DNA of 64,000 nt from an uncultured Clostridium sp. (GTDB lineage: Bacteria > Bacillota > Clostridia > Lachnospirales > Lachnospiraceae), in contig CAKSBP010000018.1 in the NCBI GenBank assembly GCA_934438135.1, positions 1 to 64,000 on the forward strand. Reading direction: 5' to 3'. Every line of letters begins with the position of its first letter. Positions within the stretch are counted from its first letter, which is position 1. Below, one piece after another: positions 56,887-64,000 of the stretch. The notes under the pieces were generated by a model. It was given only the letters and a program-made list of their open reading frames with translations. It did no database searches and had not been told where the DNA came from. The position numbers and the translations under genes were made by a program.

Positions 56887-58005
56887 ATGGACAAGAGAAC
56901 AATTGCTGTGATAAATGGACCTAATTTAAATATTTTAGGAATTAGAGAACCTGAATATTATGGAAAAACTACTTTGGCTGAGATTATCGCTGATTTAAAA
57001 GAGCTGGGAGATACTTTAAATTTAGATACCCTGTTTTTTCAATCTAATCACGAAGGGGATATCGTGAATTATATCCAGGAACATTGGAGAAAGATAGATG
57101 GTTTGATAATAAATCCAGCGGGGTTAAGTAAAACGGGTTACCCAGTTCTTGATGCTATTACAGCGTATCAGCTGCCTTTTGTGGAAGTTCATCTGTCCAA
57201 TATTTATGCAAGGGAACAATGGCATTCAGAATCCGTCTTCTCACAATATGCATTGGGAGTAATTAGTGGATTGAAGGAAATAGGTTATGAAGCTGCGCTA
57301 CGTTATATGAACCATTTTTTAAACCAGAAAGAAAATGGTAACCAGGTTAAAGCTGTCTGTTTTGACTTTGATGGTGTAATCATTGATTCAGCTGAAGTGC
57401 AAAAGGCGGCTCTTATTGGAAGTTATAAGAGAGTAGTTGGAGATGACAATCTGCCTTCCATTGATGAATTTTTTAGTCACAGCGGCGATTCTCTAGCGAA
57501 CATATTTAGCAAGATGCAATTACCTGAAGCAATGATTGAACCTTACCGGGAGATAAGTATTGAATTGATAGACAAAATTAAAGTACATGATGGGATGGTA
57601 TGTTTGCTTGAGCAGTTAAAGAGGCAAGGAATCAAATTAGGTTTGTGCACAGGAAAAGAACGAAAGAGAACAGTTATGATATTGAAAAAGCTTAATTTAT
57701 ACCAGTACGTCGATGCAATTGTGTGTTCGGATGAAGTGGAGAATCCCAAGCCTGATCCTGAAAGCTTAATTAAACTTATGCGTCAGCTTGGCGTTATCCA
57801 AGAAAATGCGGTTATGATAGGTGATTCTCATAACGATGTAGAATGTGCAAAAGCGATATATATGCCTAGCATAGGAGTTATGTGGGGAGAAGCTGATATC
57901 TATCAGATGATACAAAGCAAGCCGGATTATATTGTATCTGACGTACATCAGCTTAAATACTACATTGGGAGAGTATTAGAAGAGAAAGTCTTAGCCATTA
58001 ACTGA
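56887..58005 (+). CDS. Fusion of type II (amino)dehydroquinate dehydratase and HAD phosphatase (RifJ-RifM-like)
   Basis: This is a 372-residue two-domain protein. Residues 1-150 are a type II dehydroquinase (INGPNLNILGIREPEYYG, FQSNHEGDIV, NPAGLSK, ALGVISGL). Residues of about 155-372 are a HAD phosphatase (nucleophile in CFDFDGVI, GLCTGKERKR, NPKPDP, GDSHNDVECA). In rifamycin-type pathways these activities are RifJ (aminoDHQ dehydratase) and RifM (a phosphatase in the kanosamine branch), coded separately. The fusion shows that both act in one pathway. TAAGGAG precedes ATG 56887. Confidence 0.85.
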   Translation: MDKRTIAVINGPNLNILGIREPEYYGKTTLAEIIADLKELGDTLNLDTLFFQSNHEGDIVNYIQEHWRKIDGLIINPAGLSKTGYPVLDAITAYQLPFVEVHLSNIYAREQWHSESVFSQYALGVISGLKEIGYEAALRYMNHFLNQKENGNQVKAVCFDFDGVIIDSAEVQKAALIGSYKRVVGDDNLPSIDEFFSHSGDSLANIFSKMQLPEAMIEPYREISIELIDKIKVHDGMVCLLEQLKRQGIKLGLCTGKERKRTVMILKKLNLYQYVDAIVCSDEVENPKPDPESLIKLMRQLGVIQENAVMIGDSHNDVECAKAIYMPSIGVMWGEADIYQMIQSKPDYIVSDVHQLKYYIGRVLEEKVLAIN

Positions 58006-58135
58006 CGCAATGTCAAGATTTAGTATACGTAATTTAAGCTTATGGTTGAGCAATTTCCTTCTATTCATCGAATTTAGAACTTACTTAATTAATCGGAACA
58101 TAACATTATTTGAATACAAATAGGAGGAATCTATT

Positions 58136-58480
58136 GTGAATAACTTTTATCATGAGGCAGGAATGCGTATAAGGGAGAGAAGAGAAAATAACAATCTCAC
58201 AAGAGAACAATTAGCTGAAATGGCAGAAATATCATCCAAGTTTTTATATGAAATAGAGACAGGACAAAAAGGTTTTTCGGCAGACACACTATATCGTATA
58301 TCAAGGGCATTGTCAGTAAATTGCGAATATATTTTATCAGGAGAATCTCATAATGCTTTTGATAATGCAGTCCAAGATGCGCTTAAATTATGTAGTAAAT
58401 CACAAATGACGGAGATCACTCAAGTACTTAAATTAATTTATGAACTGAACGTTAGGACTTTGGATTATATCAAAGATTAA
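58136..58480 (+). CDS. XRE-family HTH transcriptional regulator
   Basis: This 114-residue protein has a Cro/CI-type helix-turn-helix (RENNNLTREQLAEMAEIS, then FLYEIETGQKG) and a short helical C-terminus. GTG 58136 follows AGGAGGA. It lies in a 130-base gap between AHBA genes and may set expression of the downstream ones; no operator repeat was identified. Confidence 0.85.
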   Translation: MNNFYHEAGMRIRERRENNNLTREQLAEMAEISSKFLYEIETGQKGFSADTLYRISRALSVNCEYILSGESHNAFDNAVQDALKLCSKSQMTEITQVLKLIYELNVRTLDYIKD

Positions 58481-58501
58481 GTGTGATTGGAGATGAACAT
58501 T

Positions 58502-59260
58502 GTGAATAGAGATGGAAGAAAATTTTTTAGCGAATTACTAAGGAAAGAGGAACCTCTTATTATAGCAGGGCCCTGTGCCGTAGAAGGTTACGACATGATG
58601 GACAAAATCACGGCTTATCTGAAGGAGAAGAAGATAGGTGTGATACGTGCAGGAGCATTTAAACCAAGAACATCACCTGATACCTTTCAAGGTTTAGGGA
58701 TAGAGGGGCTAAGAATTTTAGATGAAATCAGGAAGAAATATGATGTGAAAATTATTTCTGAGATCGTGGATATAAGATATCTGGAGGAGATGTCCAAAAC
58801 AGTTGATATCCTGCAGGTCGGCGCAAGGAATATGCAGAACTTTGAACTTTTAAAGGAATTAGGAAAAACGGATATTCCTGTTGTATTAAAAAGGGGAATG
58901 AGTGCTAAGATCAGTGAATTTAAGTGTGCAGCGGAGTACATATTACAAGGCGGGAATCAGAATGTCATGTTATGTGAAAGAGGAGTCCGTTCCTATGATG
59001 ACTGTACACGTAATCTATTGGATTTGTCTTGTGTGGCTATCCTTAAGAAAGAAACTTCACTTCCGGTTCTGGTGGATATCAGTCATTCTCTAGGCAGAAA
59101 AGATATTGCTGAAGAAGTGAGCAGGGCTGCATTAGCTATAGGTGCTGACGGAATTATGGTAGAAGTACATAATAATCCAGAGAGTGCCCTGTCTGATGTA
59201 GAACAACAGATGAGCCTGCAGGAATTTGAACAGTTTTATCAAAACGTTTATGGTAAATAA
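58502..59260 (+). CDS. Type I DAHP synthase, probable aminoDAHP synthase
   Basis: This 252-residue enzyme matches the short KdsA-like type I-beta DAHP synthases (AGPCAVEG, GAFKPRTSP, LQVGARNMQN, LKRGM, CERGVRSYD, DISHSLGRK). It would condense phosphoenolpyruvate with an (imino)erythrose 4-phosphate. The actinobacterial RifH is a plant-like type II enzyme, so this is a different family in the same step. GTG 58502 is 9 bases from GGAG (58489-58492); ATG 58493 and TTG 58487 are worse placed. Confidence 0.85.
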   Translation: MNRDGRKFFSELLRKEEPLIIAGPCAVEGYDMMDKITAYLKEKKIGVIRAGAFKPRTSPDTFQGLGIEGLRILDEIRKKYDVKIISEIVDIRYLEEMSKTVDILQVGARNMQNFELLKELGKTDIPVVLKRGMSAKISEFKCAAEYILQGGNQNVMLCERGVRSYDDCTRNLLDLSCVAILKKETSLPVLVDISHSLGRKDIAEEVSRAALAIGADGIMVEVHNNPESALSDVEQQMSLQEFEQFYQNVYGK

Positions 59261-59282
59261 CAAGGTATATGAGAGGAAAATC

Positions 59283-60416
59283 ATGAACAAGGGAAAAATC
59301 GAGATTGGAATTGCTGGTGTAGGATGGATTGCAACCAATGCACATATTCCGGCACTGCTTAACAATGAGAATGTCACGATAAAGGCAGTATATGATACCT
59401 GCTTTGAACGTGCAGAGAAAGTCTACAGCCAATTTGGTATTAAGCAAGCATTTCAAGAGTTTCAGCCATTTTTAGAGTGTGGATTAGATGGGGTCATTAT
59501 TGCCACACCAAATTATACGCATGTTTCTTATTCAAAAGCTGCGTTAGAACACAAAGTTAGTGTACTCTGTGAAAAACCAACTGCATTCAAGGCAGAAGAA
59601 GTGGAAGAAATTAAGAACCTTGCAAAGAATAATGGAGTGTTTTATATGCCAGGATTAGTAAATCGTTGGAGGCAGGACATACAAACGATTCATAAGCTTA
59701 TCCTAAACGGTCAGCTGGGACAACTGAAAGAAGTGAGCGGTGGATGGATTCGTAAGTTTGGCGTGCCTAGACCTGGAACGTGGTTTACTAATCGAAACTG
59801 TTCAGGGGGAGGTGTGCTAACTGACTTAGGATCTCACGTCATTGATATCTGCAGTTCCTTTCTTGGTTCGGAAAGTTCTGTGGAAGAGTATCAATTAACT
59901 ACTTCCCGCTGTAACGAGGAAATGCTTAAGGATCGTGGAGCAGCATCTTGGTTTCAAAGAGATGAGGAAAAAGAATTTGAATTGGATGTAGAAGATACTG
60001 CAGTTGCCAGAATTAAGTTTTCTGATGGAAAAAAAATGAATGTGAATCTAAGCTGGTTAGCTCCTGTGAAAGCAGACTGTACCTATTTTAAGTTAAGGGG
60101 AACGAAAGGCCAGGCTATTCTTAAAACACTTTTTGGTTTCAGTAATGAGAGGCTGTGGGAAAAGGATACATTAGAATATGAGAGCAATGGAGTGAAAAAA
60201 GTAATGACATTTCAACCCGATGATAACCATAGCAGATGTGCATTCCAACAAATGCTCTCTTATTATGTAAATGCTCTTATAGAAGGAAAAACTGGATTTC
60301 ACGATTTTTCCATTTCTTATATGACGGTATCTATAATTGAGAATCTGTATCGGGAAGAGATTGTGGACGGAGTAAACTGCTATCACGATTTAACGGAGGA
60401 ATTAGAACTTGAATAA
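59283..60416 (+). CDS. Gfo/Idh/MocA-family oxidoreductase (RifL-like)
   Basis: This 377-residue NAD(P)-dependent oxidoreductase has the Rossmann start GIAGVGWIA and the CEKPTA catalytic-lysine motif. In AHBA pathways RifL oxidises UDP-glucose at C3 for transamination by RifK. The neighbours support that role. ATG 59283 follows GAGAGGA; the frame is open further upstream but runs into the preceding gene. Confidence 0.85.
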   Translation: MNKGKIEIGIAGVGWIATNAHIPALLNNENVTIKAVYDTCFERAEKVYSQFGIKQAFQEFQPFLECGLDGVIIATPNYTHVSYSKAALEHKVSVLCEKPTAFKAEEVEEIKNLAKNNGVFYMPGLVNRWRQDIQTIHKLILNGQLGQLKEVSGGWIRKFGVPRPGTWFTNRNCSGGGVLTDLGSHVIDICSSFLGSESSVEEYQLTTSRCNEEMLKDRGAASWFQRDEEKEFELDVEDTAVARIKFSDGKKMNVNLSWLAPVKADCTYFKLRGTKGQAILKTLFGFSNERLWEKDTLEYESNGVKKVMTFQPDDNHSRCAFQQMLSYYVNALIEGKTGFHDFSISYMTVSIIENLYREEIVDGVNCYHDLTEELELE

Positions 60417-61377
60417 GTTTTATATCGGAATTGACCTTGGAGGAACGAGCGTAAAATTTGCTACTTTAGATAAAAGTAGTGGCAGAATTTCAGATGTAAT
60501 GAAATATCGTTTTATACGAAAAGTTTCTGTAGAAAATGAAGTAGAAGAAAATCTGAAAAGACATATTGATAAAATTTGTCAGATAAAACAAGAGGAAGAT
60601 AGTATACTAGAAGGAATTGGAATCGGTATGGCTGCTTTATTTGATCGACTAACCGGAAGGATTACGATGTGGCCGAACAATGACAAGTGGAGTAATTTCC
60701 CTTTAATGGATTATTTAAGTCAATGTTATCATGTACCAGTTGCAATGGGGGATGATGCCAATGTTGCTGCACTAGGAGAACAGTACATAGGTTCAGGGAA
60801 AGGATATACCTCTCTTGCTTATGTGACGATTTCTACAGGAATTGGCTGTGGAATTATTTTAAATGACAGCCTGGTAACGGGACATCATGGATGGGCAGGT
60901 GAAATTGGACACATCAGGGTGGCAGGTAATGATGCCCTATGTACTTGTGGAGCAAAAGGATGTCTACAAGCAGTGGCATCTGGACTGGCTATTGAAAGAA
61001 TATTTTACGAGAAAAGGAAACAGGACAATCATAAGCAAATTCAGGTTAAAGAAATTGCTGCACTAGCAGTAAGGGGGGATAAGACAGCGAAAGAAGTTTT
61101 TGACAGCGCGGGAACATACATAGGAGATGCACTTGCTAATCTTGCTATGATACTGGATGTACCACTTATTATCGTAGGTGGGGGAATTGTTCAAAGTGGT
61201 AAGCTGATTCTAGAACCGCTCTCAAAGCAATTTAAGGATTCGATACAAGATAAAAGAGAAGTAAAAATAGTTACCTCTCAATTATATGATCAAAACGGAG
61301 TAATGGGAGCACTAGCATTAATTGATAAACATGTAAAGAAACTCATACAACGTCGTACAGATAAGGAGATAATGTAA
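60409..61377 (+). CDS. ROK-family sugar kinase (RifN-like kanosamine kinase)
   Basis: This 322-residue ROK kinase has the phosphate-binding GIDLGGTSVKF, a catalytic GDDANVAALGE and the zinc motif GHIRV...CTCGAKGCLQ. RifN phosphorylates kanosamine at O6 and belongs to the same family. TTG 60409 follows GGAGGA and overlaps the RifL-like gene by 8 bases, so the two are coupled. A plain glucokinase is possible by sequence alone; the context favours kanosamine. Confidence 0.85.
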   Translation: MNKFYIGIDLGGTSVKFATLDKSSGRISDVMKYRFIRKVSVENEVEENLKRHIDKICQIKQEEDSILEGIGIGMAALFDRLTGRITMWPNNDKWSNFPLMDYLSQCYHVPVAMGDDANVAALGEQYIGSGKGYTSLAYVTISTGIGCGIILNDSLVTGHHGWAGEIGHIRVAGNDALCTCGAKGCLQAVASGLAIERIFYEKRKQDNHKQIQVKEIAALAVRGDKTAKEVFDSAGTYIGDALANLAMILDVPLIIVGGGIVQSGKLILEPLSKQFKDSIQDKREVKIVTSQLYDQNGVMGALALIDKHVKKLIQRRTDKEIM

Positions 61378-62549
61378 TGAAAAAGATATTGAGTATACCA
61401 GAATGGCCAATTGCTGATGAAACAGAAGAAGAAAAATTGAAAGAAGTTTTGCAATCTGCTGTTTGGTGGAGAAATGCTGGGAATCAAGTGAAAGCATTTG
61501 AAAAGGAATTTGCTGAATATCAAGGGTGTGATAATGGGATTACCGTTGCTAATGGTACTCAAGCTATTGAAATAGCTTTGAAAGCATTAGGAATTGGTGA
61601 AGGAGATGAGGTCATTATCCCAGACTTTACATTTTACTCGACAGCTTCGGCTGTATTAGCAGTAAATGCCATCCCAGTTTTTGTAGATGTGGAAAAGGAT
61701 ACTTTTTGCATTGATACGGAGCAGATAGAGAGGGCCGTAACGGATAGAACAAGAGCAATTATTCCAGTACATATGGCAGGGAATATCGCAAATATGAAAG
61801 AAATTAATCGGATTGCCAAGAAGTATAATTTATTGGTAATAGAAGATTGCTCTCATGCCCATGGTGCATTTATGGATGGCAAGGGGGCAGGTTCATTCGG
61901 AACACTAGGGACATTTAGCTTTCAGAACGCAAAATTAATGACATCAGGTGAGGGTGGTATTGTTATTGGAGATGAAACATACATGGAGCGTATCTTGCTA
62001 GAGGCAAATTGTGGAAGAGCGGAAGGAGATACCAGTTATCAGCATGTTTTAGTGGGAACCAACTCAAGATTATCAGAATTCCAAGGTGCTGTTTTACGTG
62101 CGCAGCTTTCACGTCTGTCAAAGCAAGTTGAATGTAGAGAAAGGAATTATAAACATTTAGAAAAGTGCTTTGAAGATATACAGGGGATAACACTACAGAG
62201 ATTCAATCCTGAGATGACGATAAATCCTCATTATATGATTATGTGCTACTATAATAAAGATAAATTTGGAGGAGCAGAACGGGCTGATTTCATAGAATAC
62301 CTCAGGGAATCAGGAATTCCGTGCAACCGTTCTTATGAATCCTTACATAAGCTTCCAGTATGTTCTGATTTGCTAAAGGGCAAATGGAGAATGGTTTCAA
62401 ACTCTTCTAGTGGGGAAGAAACTTGTGTGAATTCAGAGCGGATAAGTGATACTGTTGTTTGCTTGAACCATAATATTCTTTTATCTGATGAAAAACTTGT
62501 AGAAGATATTGCGGACGTAATCCGTGATTTCCAAAAGGGCAAGGCGTGA
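61377..62549 (+). CDS. AHBA synthase-like PLP aminotransferase (second copy)
   Basis: This 390-residue paralogue of the protein at 50864 has QSAVWWRNAGNQ, PDFTFYSTAS, EDCSHAHGAF and the PLP lysine in FSFQNAKLMTSGEGG. It sits between the kinase and the aminoDHQ synthase, exactly in the sugar/aminoshikimate block, so it may perform the transamination with the RifL-like enzyme while the copy at 50864 makes AHBA, or the reverse. ATG 61377 overlaps the kinase stop (TAATG). Confidence 0.85.
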   Translation: MKKILSIPEWPIADETEEEKLKEVLQSAVWWRNAGNQVKAFEKEFAEYQGCDNGITVANGTQAIEIALKALGIGEGDEVIIPDFTFYSTASAVLAVNAIPVFVDVEKDTFCIDTEQIERAVTDRTRAIIPVHMAGNIANMKEINRIAKKYNLLVIEDCSHAHGAFMDGKGAGSFGTLGTFSFQNAKLMTSGEGGIVIGDETYMERILLEANCGRAEGDTSYQHVLVGTNSRLSEFQGAVLRAQLSRLSKQVECRERNYKHLEKCFEDIQGITLQRFNPEMTINPHYMIMCYYNKDKFGGAERADFIEYLRESGIPCNRSYESLHKLPVCSDLLKGKWRMVSNSSSGEETCVNSERISDTVVCLNHNILLSDEKLVEDIADVIRDFQKGKA

Positions 62550-63635
62550 TTATGAGAGTACTGCCTTTAAACTTAGCCAATGCCTCTTATCCTATTATGA
62601 TTACAGATTCCTTTGAGAATCTGGGATATTGTATTAAGAAAGAATATAAAAAATGTGTAATCCTAACTGATCGTAATCTGGAACTATTGTACCTTGATGA
62701 AATTCGTACTAAGTGTGAAGCTGTATTTAGAAGTATTGTTTTACGTTGTAGAAGCTGGTGAACAGAGTAAATCTCTGCAGGCAGCTGGACAGATATACGA
62801 ATTCCTGATAAAGCATGCAGTGTGCAGGACAGATGTGATGATTACCCTTGGCGGAGGTGTAATTGGGGATCTGGGAGGGTTTGCTGCAGCAACATTTCTC
62901 AGCGGCATTGCATTAATTCAGATTCCAACATCATTACTTGCACAGATGGACAGTAGTGTGGGTGGTAAAACTGCAGTAAATCACAATAAGATAAAAAATG
63001 TAATCGGTGCATTCCATCAGCCTGTACTAGTTTATATAAATTACAGCGTTCTAAAAACACTTCCAATGGAAGAGTTAAAGAACGGGCTAGTTGAAATTAT
63101 AGTTCATGCAATTATTAAGGACGAAATCTTATTTCACTATATAGAAGATAATCTGGAACGAATTCTTGAACTGGATGAAGGAGTGATGGAAGAACTGATT
63201 TATCGGAATTGCAGGATAAAGGCCGAAGTAGTACAGCGAGATGAAAAGGATTTAGGAGAACGTGAGAACCTTAACTTTGGACATACATTTGGTCATGAAA
63301 TTGAGAGTGCTTGTGATTATAAGTTCCGTCATGGAGAGTGTGTAGCCATAGGAATAATTGGAGCATGCTATATCGCAGAGCGGCTTCATTTTATTACATC
63401 ACACGAAACGGAACGAATTATTCGACTGATAGAAAGGCTATCGGTTCTTCCATCTATACATGATTGTGATAAAGAGAAAGTGTTAGCTTTTATCAAGCAT
63501 GATAAGAAAGCAGTCGATGACAAGGTCAAATTTATTCTTCCAAGACAGATAGGCATGGTTGAAAAGTATGATATAGATAATATGCAGATAGTACAAGAGG
63601 TGTTAGAGGAACTTATGGAGATAAAGGGGGGATAG
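62546..63635 (+). pseudogene. 3-dehydroquinate (aminoDHQ) synthase with reading-frame break (RifG-like)
   Basis: The gene is split over two frames. The first (GTG 62546 or ATG 62552 to TGA 62759-62761) encodes the N-terminal 70 residues (MRVLPLNLANASYPI). The second carries the rest to 63635: EAGEQSKSL, GGGVIGDLGGF, QIPTSLLAQMDSSVGGKT and NFGHTFGHEIE, all intact dehydroquinate synthase motifs. The join needs one base skipped near 62735-62750 (GTTTTACGTTGTAG). The ATG at 62694 in the second frame has no ribosome binding site. An assembly error, a recent mutation or a programmed shift are possible. It would convert aminoDAHP to aminoDHQ. Confidence 0.8.
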
Positions 63636-63637
63636 GT

Positions 63638-63917
63638 ATGACGGTTTTAAATATTAATGATAAACCTTTGATACGGTCTTTTACACATGACGCAGATTAT
63701 TTGGCAATTGTGACAGCAGATTCTATGGCAGGGGGGCGAAGAAGTAGTAATTGGCCATATGATGTGGAGTTTTCAGAAAAAGGAACAAACAGAATACTGT
63801 GTTTCAGAAAAATGCTGTAAATTAATTAGCAGAGAGGATAACGGAACATTACATTTAGGGATGACTCAGATAACAGATGAGCTCAATAAAAGTGTGTTTC
63901 TGTATAACAGAGTGTAA
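63638..63917 (+). pseudogene. Unidentified gene with frameshift at the right edge
   Basis: ATG 63638 has a strong GGGGGGATAGG site and opens MTVLNINDKPLIRSF, but the frame stops at 63820. From about 63783 another frame continues with plausible coding (EQTEYCVSEKCCKLIS, then GMTQITDELNKSVFLY) to TAA 63915-63917; the shift point would be the AAAAAGG near 63776-63783. A further stretch in the third frame follows to about 63990. I do not recognise the protein. It could be a decayed gene or a poorly assembled end. Confidence 0.35.
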
Positions 63918-64000
63918 GAAACTGGAACCTTTTCGGTTTGTGTGGAAAAGTTTAGAGAGAATTCATTTACAACGAAAAACGGAATCCTGATAAAACTTGG

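Noticed and set aside
56887..63635. Ordinary shikimate operon
   Set aside because: The RifK-, RifL- and RifN-like genes have no place in the normal shikimate route and specify the amino variant.
1..64000. tRNA, rRNA, CRISPR arrays, insertion sequences
   Set aside because: No such elements were recognised by eye; no transposase or integrase genes and no regularly spaced repeats were seen.

Overview
The window is AT-rich DNA with strong AGGAGG-type ribosome binding sites, tightly packed and overlapping genes, and almost every gene on the + strand. This and the protein families point to a Firmicute, most likely an anaerobic member of the Clostridia (Lachnospiraceae-like; inferred by eye). After three unrelated genes at the left edge (a 3' fragment, an unrecognised protein and a GNAT acetyltransferase), practically all of the sequence from about 1.95 kb to the right edge is one very large hybrid NRPS / trans-AT PKS biosynthetic gene cluster. 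It continues past the right edge.

Layout. 1.9-6.6 kb: a U32-family protein, three papain-like BtrH-type putative acyltransferases and a carrier protein. 6.7-18.2 kb: a KS-KR-ACP-C megasynthase, a methyltransferase, a trans-acting acyltransferase, a KS-like protein with no catalytic residues, an adenylation/carrier protein whose A domain is interrupted by a PP-loop ATPase domain, and an ACP. 18.2-24.7 kb: a family 2 glycosyltransferase, two alkaline-phosphatase-superfamily proteins (one degenerate), a carbamoyltransferase split into two genes in inverted domain order, an SDR and an ACP. 24.7-36.3 kb: two more BtrH-like proteins, three radical SAM enzymes (one with a cobalamin-binding-type N-terminus), a CysD/CysN ATP sulfurylase pair, a third AP-superfamily enzyme, an aryl/acyl-AMP ligase and a methyltransferase. 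36.3-44.2 kb: a PIG-L deacetylase, an A-T NRPS with half a condensation domain, a glutamine amidotransferase of the asparagine synthetase family, a free condensation domain and a second U32 protein. 44.3-50.0 kb: an exporter fused to a beta-lactamase-fold peptidase, then a sulfonate/taurine-type ABC importer. 50.1-50.7 kb: a NusG paralogue of the LoaP antiterminator type. 50.9-63.6 kb: an AHBA-synthase-like aminotransferase, a C-A-T-E NRPS, an ACP, and what looks like the whole set of genes for 3-amino-5-hydroxybenzoate (AHBA) made through kanosamine and the aminoshikimate route.

How the genes may work together (inference). The right-hand operon would make AHBA. The ligase at 31.3 kb could activate it onto one of the discrete carrier proteins. 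The PKS/NRPS proteins, fed by the trans-AT at 12.7 kb, would extend it with a ketide and amino acids. Oxygen-independent enzymes (radical SAM, U32), methyltransferases, a carbamoyltransferase, a glycosyltransferase/deacetylase pair and an ATP sulfurylase could decorate it. The C-A-T-E NRPS carries an asparagine-like pocket read by eye. Together with the peptidase-ABC fusion it has the layout of the N-acyl-D-Asn prodrug systems of colibactin, xenocoumacin and zwittermicin: a cap added during synthesis and removed on export as self-protection. LoaP-type antitermination would explain transcription of such long operons and fits a terminator placed directly before the first cluster gene with no room for a promoter.

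I know of no described cluster combining AHBA supply, D-Asn prodrug logic and a PP-loop-interrupted adenylation domain in an anaerobe. The window therefore probably encodes an undescribed, sulfur-linked, possibly cytotoxic or antibiotic peptide-polyketide. Two reading-frame breaks near the right edge (the aminoDHQ synthase and the last gene) could be assembly errors or real decay.
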